Position numbers and translations under genes: made by a program. Below, piece after piece: positions 5,464-8,217 of a stretch of DNA of 8,217 bases. The notes beneath the pieces were generated by a model, which searched no databases, was not told where the DNA came from, and saw only the letters and a list, made by a program, of their open reading frames with translations. The stretch's first letter is position 1; each line of letters opens with the position of its first letter. Source of the DNA: Acidobacteriota bacterium (GTDB taxonomy: Bacteria; Acidobacteriota; Vicinamibacteria; Vicinamibacterales; 2-12-FULL-66-21); the NCBI GenBank assembly GCA_013362195.1, contig JABFWM010000032.1, positions 1-8,217 of the forward strand, in the 5' to 3' direction.

Positions 5464-6573
5464 ATGACGACCAGGCGCGTCCTGTTCCTGATTGCCTCGT
5501 TCGTCCTCATTGCCGCCGCCGCGCTGCCGCGCGCGCGAGTGGACGCCGCGCAGGCGCCGACGACGCTGCCGGCGCAGGACACGCCCGAGGATCTCAAGGC
5601 GCGCGAGACGTTCGTGCGCGTCTGCACGAGGTGTCATCCAGCCGATCGCGTCACCGCCGAAGGCCGGTCGCGATCGCAGTGGGAAGCCACGATCGTCACG
5701 ATGCAGACGGCGCGGGGCGCGGCGGTCACGCCCGAGGAGTTCGACGTCGTGCTGAGCTATCTGACGAAGCATTTCGGGCGCGATTCGATCGTAATCCCGG
5801 CGACCCGCGGCGGGGCGCCGGTGGCCCGCGGTCCCCGCGCCCACGTCGGCGCCGCCGACCGGCACCGCGTCGACGAGGCCGCGGCCGGGCGCGGCGAGCA
5901 CACCTACGTCACCGAGTGCGTGACCTGCCACGGCACGACCGCGCGCGGGACCGACCGGGGCGCCAACCTGGTTCGATCGCCGCTGGTGCTGCGCGATCGC
6001 TATGGCAGCGCGATCGGCCCGTTGCTCAAGCGCGGCCATCCGACGCAGTCCGGCGCGCCGAGCGCCGGCCTCACCGACGCGCAGATCACCGACCTGTCGC
6101 ACTACATCTGGCAGCGCATCAACGACACGCTGCAGGGTTCGCCCGCGTACGAAGTGAAGAACGTGCTGACCGGCGACGCGACGGCGGGCGCGGCGTACTT
6201 CAACGGCGAAGGGCGCTGCACGACCTGTCATTCGCCGGCCGGGGATCTCGCTGGCTACGGGAGCCGCTACAAGCCCGTGGACATCCAGCAGCGCTTCGTC
6301 TTTCCGGCCGCCGCCGCGGGCCGCGGCTCGCGACGGCCGCTGTCGCTGACGATCACGACCCCTGACGGCGCCACGGTCACCGGCGATCTGATCACGCTCG
6401 ACGATTTTCAGGTCGCGGTGCGTGAGGCGTCCGGCCAGTACCGATCGTTCAGGCGCCAGCCGGGGATGCAGATCGTCAAGCACGATCCGTATGCCGCGCA
6501 TGTCGACCTGCTGGATCGCTTGACCGACAAAGCCATGCACGACGTCGTGGCGTATCTGGAGACGTTGAAATGA
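5464..6573 (+). CDS. Exported cytochrome c with three CXXCH haem sites
   Basis: A 369-residue periplasmic electron carrier, probably the acceptor of the PQQ dehydrogenase encoded next. A signal peptide (1 to about 29: basic MTTRR, hydrophobic core, cleavage near VDAAQ) is followed by haem-c motifs CTRCH (54-58), CVTCH (152-156) and CTTCH (252-256). Met80 (TIVTMQ) is a likely axial ligand for haem 1. The second domain has no Met between its motif and the third haem site; His192 in KRGHP is a candidate ligand. Between haem 3 and the C-terminal DKAMHDVVAYLETLK, where Met358 could be its ligand, a beta-rich segment (about 298-340, PDGATVTGDLITLDDF) is inserted. The ATGA overlap with the dehydrogenase gene indicates one operon. 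No promoter was recognised; the upstream region is filled by repeats. Haem sites are certain; the partner is inferred from position. Confidence 0.92.
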   Translation: MTTRRVLFLIASFVLIAAAALPRARVDAAQAPTTLPAQDTPEDLKARETFVRVCTRCHPADRVTAEGRSRSQWEATIVTMQTARGAAVTPEEFDVVLSYLTKHFGRDSIVIPATRGGAPVARGPRAHVGAADRHRVDEAAAGRGEHTYVTECVTCHGTTARGTDRGANLVRSPLVLRDRYGSAIGPLLKRGHPTQSGAPSAGLTDAQITDLSHYIWQRINDTLQGSPAYEVKNVLTGDATAGAAYFNGEGRCTTCHSPAGDLAGYGSRYKPVDIQQRFVFPAAAAGRGSRRPLSLTITTPDGATVTGDLITLDDFQVAVREASGQYRSFRRQPGMQIVKHDPYAAHVDLLDRLTDKAMHDVVAYLETLK

Positions 6574-8177
6574 CGGGATCCGCGATCCTCCGTTGGTGTG
6601 GCGCCATCCTCGCCATCGCGCTCGTGCCGGCGACGTTCGCGGCGCAGGGGCGGCTCGATCCGGCGACGCTCGGCAAGCCGCCGATCGACAGCTGGCCGAC
6701 CTTCAACGGCGACTACTCCGGACGCCGGTTCAGCACGCTGTCGAAGGTCGACACGCGGAACGTGCACCAGTTGAGCCTCGCGTGGATGTACCGGATCCGA
6801 TCCGGCGGCGCCGCCCCGCCCGGTTCGATCAAGAGCACGCCGCTCCAGGTCAACGGCGTGCTCTATTTCACCGTGCCGGATCACGTGTGGGCCGTCGACG
6901 CGCGCAGCGGCCGCGAACTGTGGCACTACCAGTGGCCGAGCACGGGCGGCAACCATCTGTCCAACCGCGGCGTCGCGATCGTCGAAGACCGGCTGTACGT
7001 CGAGACGCCCGACTGCTATCTGATCTCGCTCGACATCGCCAATGGCAAGGAACGCTGGCGGCGGCAGATCTGCGACATGGACCGCTTCTACTACGCGTCG
7101 GTGGCGCCGACCGTGGTGAAGGACCGGCTCATCGTCGGCGTCAGCGGCGACGATTTCGACATTCCCGGCTACGTCCAGGCGCACAACCTCGAGACCGGGA
7201 CGGTGGAATGGCGCTGGTATACGGTGCCGCAGAGCAAGAACGATCCCGGCGCGGAAACGTGGCCCACCGAGGAGGCGATGCGGCACGGCGGCGGCATGAC
7301 GTGGACGCCCATCACCTACGATCCGGATCTCGGCTACATCTACGTCACGACCGGCAACGCGCAGCCGGTCATGGCCGAACGCACGCGCCCCGGCGACAAC
7401 CTGTTCACCGGCTCGATCGTCGCGCTGAAGGCCGCCACCGGAACGCTGGCCTGGTATCACCAGTCGTCGCCGCACGACACCCACGACTGGGACTCCACCG
7501 AGACCGCGGTCTTGATCGACGACGAAGCCGGCGGCGAGAAGCGCAGGCTCCTCGCCCAGGCGGCGCGCAACGGCCAGTACTTCCTGCTGGATCGCGTCAC
7601 CGGACGCGCGCTCGTCTCCACCGACTTCGTGAAGACGAACTGGCGGAAAGGGTACGATCCGAAAGGACAGCCGATCCCCGATCCGGCGAAATTTCCACGG
7701 CCGGACGGCACGCTCGTCACCCCCAACGTCGGCGGCGCAACCAACTGGTATTCGCCGAGTTTCAGTCCGCAGACGGGGCTGTTCTACGTCAGCGCGGTGC
7801 GGGGCTACGGCATCTATTACTTGTACGACACCAGCGACAACCCGATGGGATGGGGCGGCGGCGAGCGGGGCGGCTGGTCGGAATCGATGCTCCAGGCGAT
7901 CGACTACAAGACCGGGCGCGTCCGCTGGAGCCACCTCTGGGAAGGCAACGTGCGCTCGGGTCTCTTGAGCACCGCGGGCAACGTGCTCTTCTCGGGTGGG
8001 CCGTCCAACGATCTCGTCGCGCACGATGCGGCCAGCGGGCGCGCGCACTGGCGTTCGATTCTCAACGCGCCCGTGACCAACGGCCCGATCACCTACGAGC
8101 TCGATGGCCGTCAGTACGTCGTCGCCGCGGCCGACGATACGGTCTGGAGCTTCGAGCTCAATCCTGCTCCGGAGTAG
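6570..8177 (+). CDS. Secreted PQQ-dependent dehydrogenase, eight-bladed beta-propeller type
   Basis: A 535-residue periplasmic quinoprotein oxidising an alcohol- or sugar-type substrate with pyrroloquinoline quinone. A signal peptide (about 1-25, ending TFAAQ) precedes WPTFNGDYSGRRFS, typical of the family start, then repeated propeller blades of the LxxLDxxTGxxxW kind (for example HNLETGTVEW and IDYKTGRVRW). By alignment to methanol dehydrogenase: Asn263 in TTGNAQP is a metal ligand; Asp306 in SPHDTHDWDS is the catalytic base, with Asp308 two residues on as in lanthanide enzymes; Arg333 in ARNG contacts PQQ; and Asp195 in GDDFDIPG replaces the usual metal-binding Glu. Only Cys10, 149 and 168 exist, so there is no vicinal disulfide. 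There is no fused haem domain; electrons presumably go to the upstream cytochrome. GGAG lies eight bases before the ATG, which overlaps the previous stop. The substrate is unknown. Confidence 0.93.
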   Translation: MTGSAILRWCGAILAIALVPATFAAQGRLDPATLGKPPIDSWPTFNGDYSGRRFSTLSKVDTRNVHQLSLAWMYRIRSGGAAPPGSIKSTPLQVNGVLYFTVPDHVWAVDARSGRELWHYQWPSTGGNHLSNRGVAIVEDRLYVETPDCYLISLDIANGKERWRRQICDMDRFYYASVAPTVVKDRLIVGVSGDDFDIPGYVQAHNLETGTVEWRWYTVPQSKNDPGAETWPTEEAMRHGGGMTWTPITYDPDLGYIYVTTGNAQPVMAERTRPGDNLFTGSIVALKAATGTLAWYHQSSPHDTHDWDSTETAVLIDDEAGGEKRRLLAQAARNGQYFLLDRVTGRALVSTDFVKTNWRKGYDPKGQPIPDPAKFPRPDGTLVTPNVGGATNWYSPSFSPQTGLFYVSAVRGYGIYYLYDTSDNPMGWGGGERGGWSESMLQAIDYKTGRVRWSHLWEGNVRSGLLSTAGNVLFSGGPSNDLVAHDAASGRAHWRSILNAPVTNGPITYELDGRQYVVAAADDTVWSFELNPAPE

Positions 8178-8195
8178 CCCGCGCGATGGTCCAGC

Positions 8196-8212
8196 CGCGC
8201 CGCAGCGGCGCG
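8196..8212. terminator. GC-rich hairpin after the dehydrogenase gene, possible terminator
   Basis: CGCGCCGC (8196-8203) and GCGGCGCG (8205-8212) are perfect 8-base arms around a single A; a realistic fold is a 7-bp stem with a CAG triloop. It lies 18 bases past the stop. The window ends five bases later, so a T tract cannot be judged. The stretch could instead be the beginning of a new gene from ATG 8186. Confidence 0.35.
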
Positions 8213-8217
8213 CGAAC

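Noticed and set aside
6408..8048. A 546-codon minus-strand open frame antisense to the PQQ dehydrogenase
   Set aside because: Same artefact: no recognisable motif, Arg/Asp/Val-rich composition, and complete overlap with a confidently identified secreted enzyme.
8186..8217. Start of a new gene (ATG 8186, reading MVQPRRSGAR)
   Set aside because: Only ten codons are visible, they coincide with a GC hairpin, and the only ribosome-like GGAG (8171-8174) sits in the end of the previous gene at 11 bases' spacing; too little to support a call.

Overview
The window is uniformly GC-rich with compact, mostly co-directional bacterial genes. Two things point to an environmental acidobacterium, most likely of the Vicinamibacteria type. 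One is a PQQ dehydrogenase paired with a multihaem cytochrome c. The other is the intergenic palindrome GGCGGGTCTTCAGACCCGCC together with ACAGAAG-type A-rich repeats. This taxonomic reading is an inference from style and recall, not a search result.

Layout. (1) 1-2094, plus: a 5'-truncated bifunctional aspartokinase/homoserine dehydrogenase (ThrA type). (2) 2095-2232: a convergent gap holding a T-free A-rich repeat block and a palindrome. (3) 2233-3129, minus: a two-domain GNAT acetyltransferase. (4) A very short divergent gap around 3130-3155 with an AT-rich promoter-like core. (5) 3156-5255, plus: two abutting genes (TAG directly followed by ATG). The first encodes an extended-SDR NAD-dependent epimerase/dehydratase-like protein, the second a DapA/NanA-family class I aldolase-like protein. 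Both have altered active-site signatures. (6) 5256-5463: a repeat cassette with three copies of the palindrome, two of them inside a 61-bp tandem duplication and the first in opposite orientation. (7) 5464-8177, plus: an exported cytochrome c with three CXXCH motifs, overlapping by four bases a secreted PQQ beta-propeller dehydrogenase. (8) 8178-8217: a GC-rich hairpin. There is no gene-free stretch longer than about 210 bases.

How the genes work together. ThrA makes aspartyl phosphate and homoserine at two points of the aspartate pathway. The SDR and aldolase genes are almost certainly co-translated and probably act on one sugar- or keto-acid-derived substrate, which the sequence does not identify. 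The DapA-like protein lacks residues needed for lysine biosynthesis, so its closeness to thrA should not be read as a lysine operon. The dehydrogenase and cytochrome form a periplasmic oxidation module: a PQQ enzyme oxidises an alcohol or sugar and passes electrons to haem c.

The most unusual material is the palindromic repeat family, which shows a compensatory base-pair change between loci. Next are the non-canonical active sites of the SDR/aldolase pair, and the DxD lanthanide-type signature plus a Glu-to-Asp metal-ligand change in the PQQ enzyme. I found no CRISPR array, tRNA, rRNA, insertion sequence or defence system.
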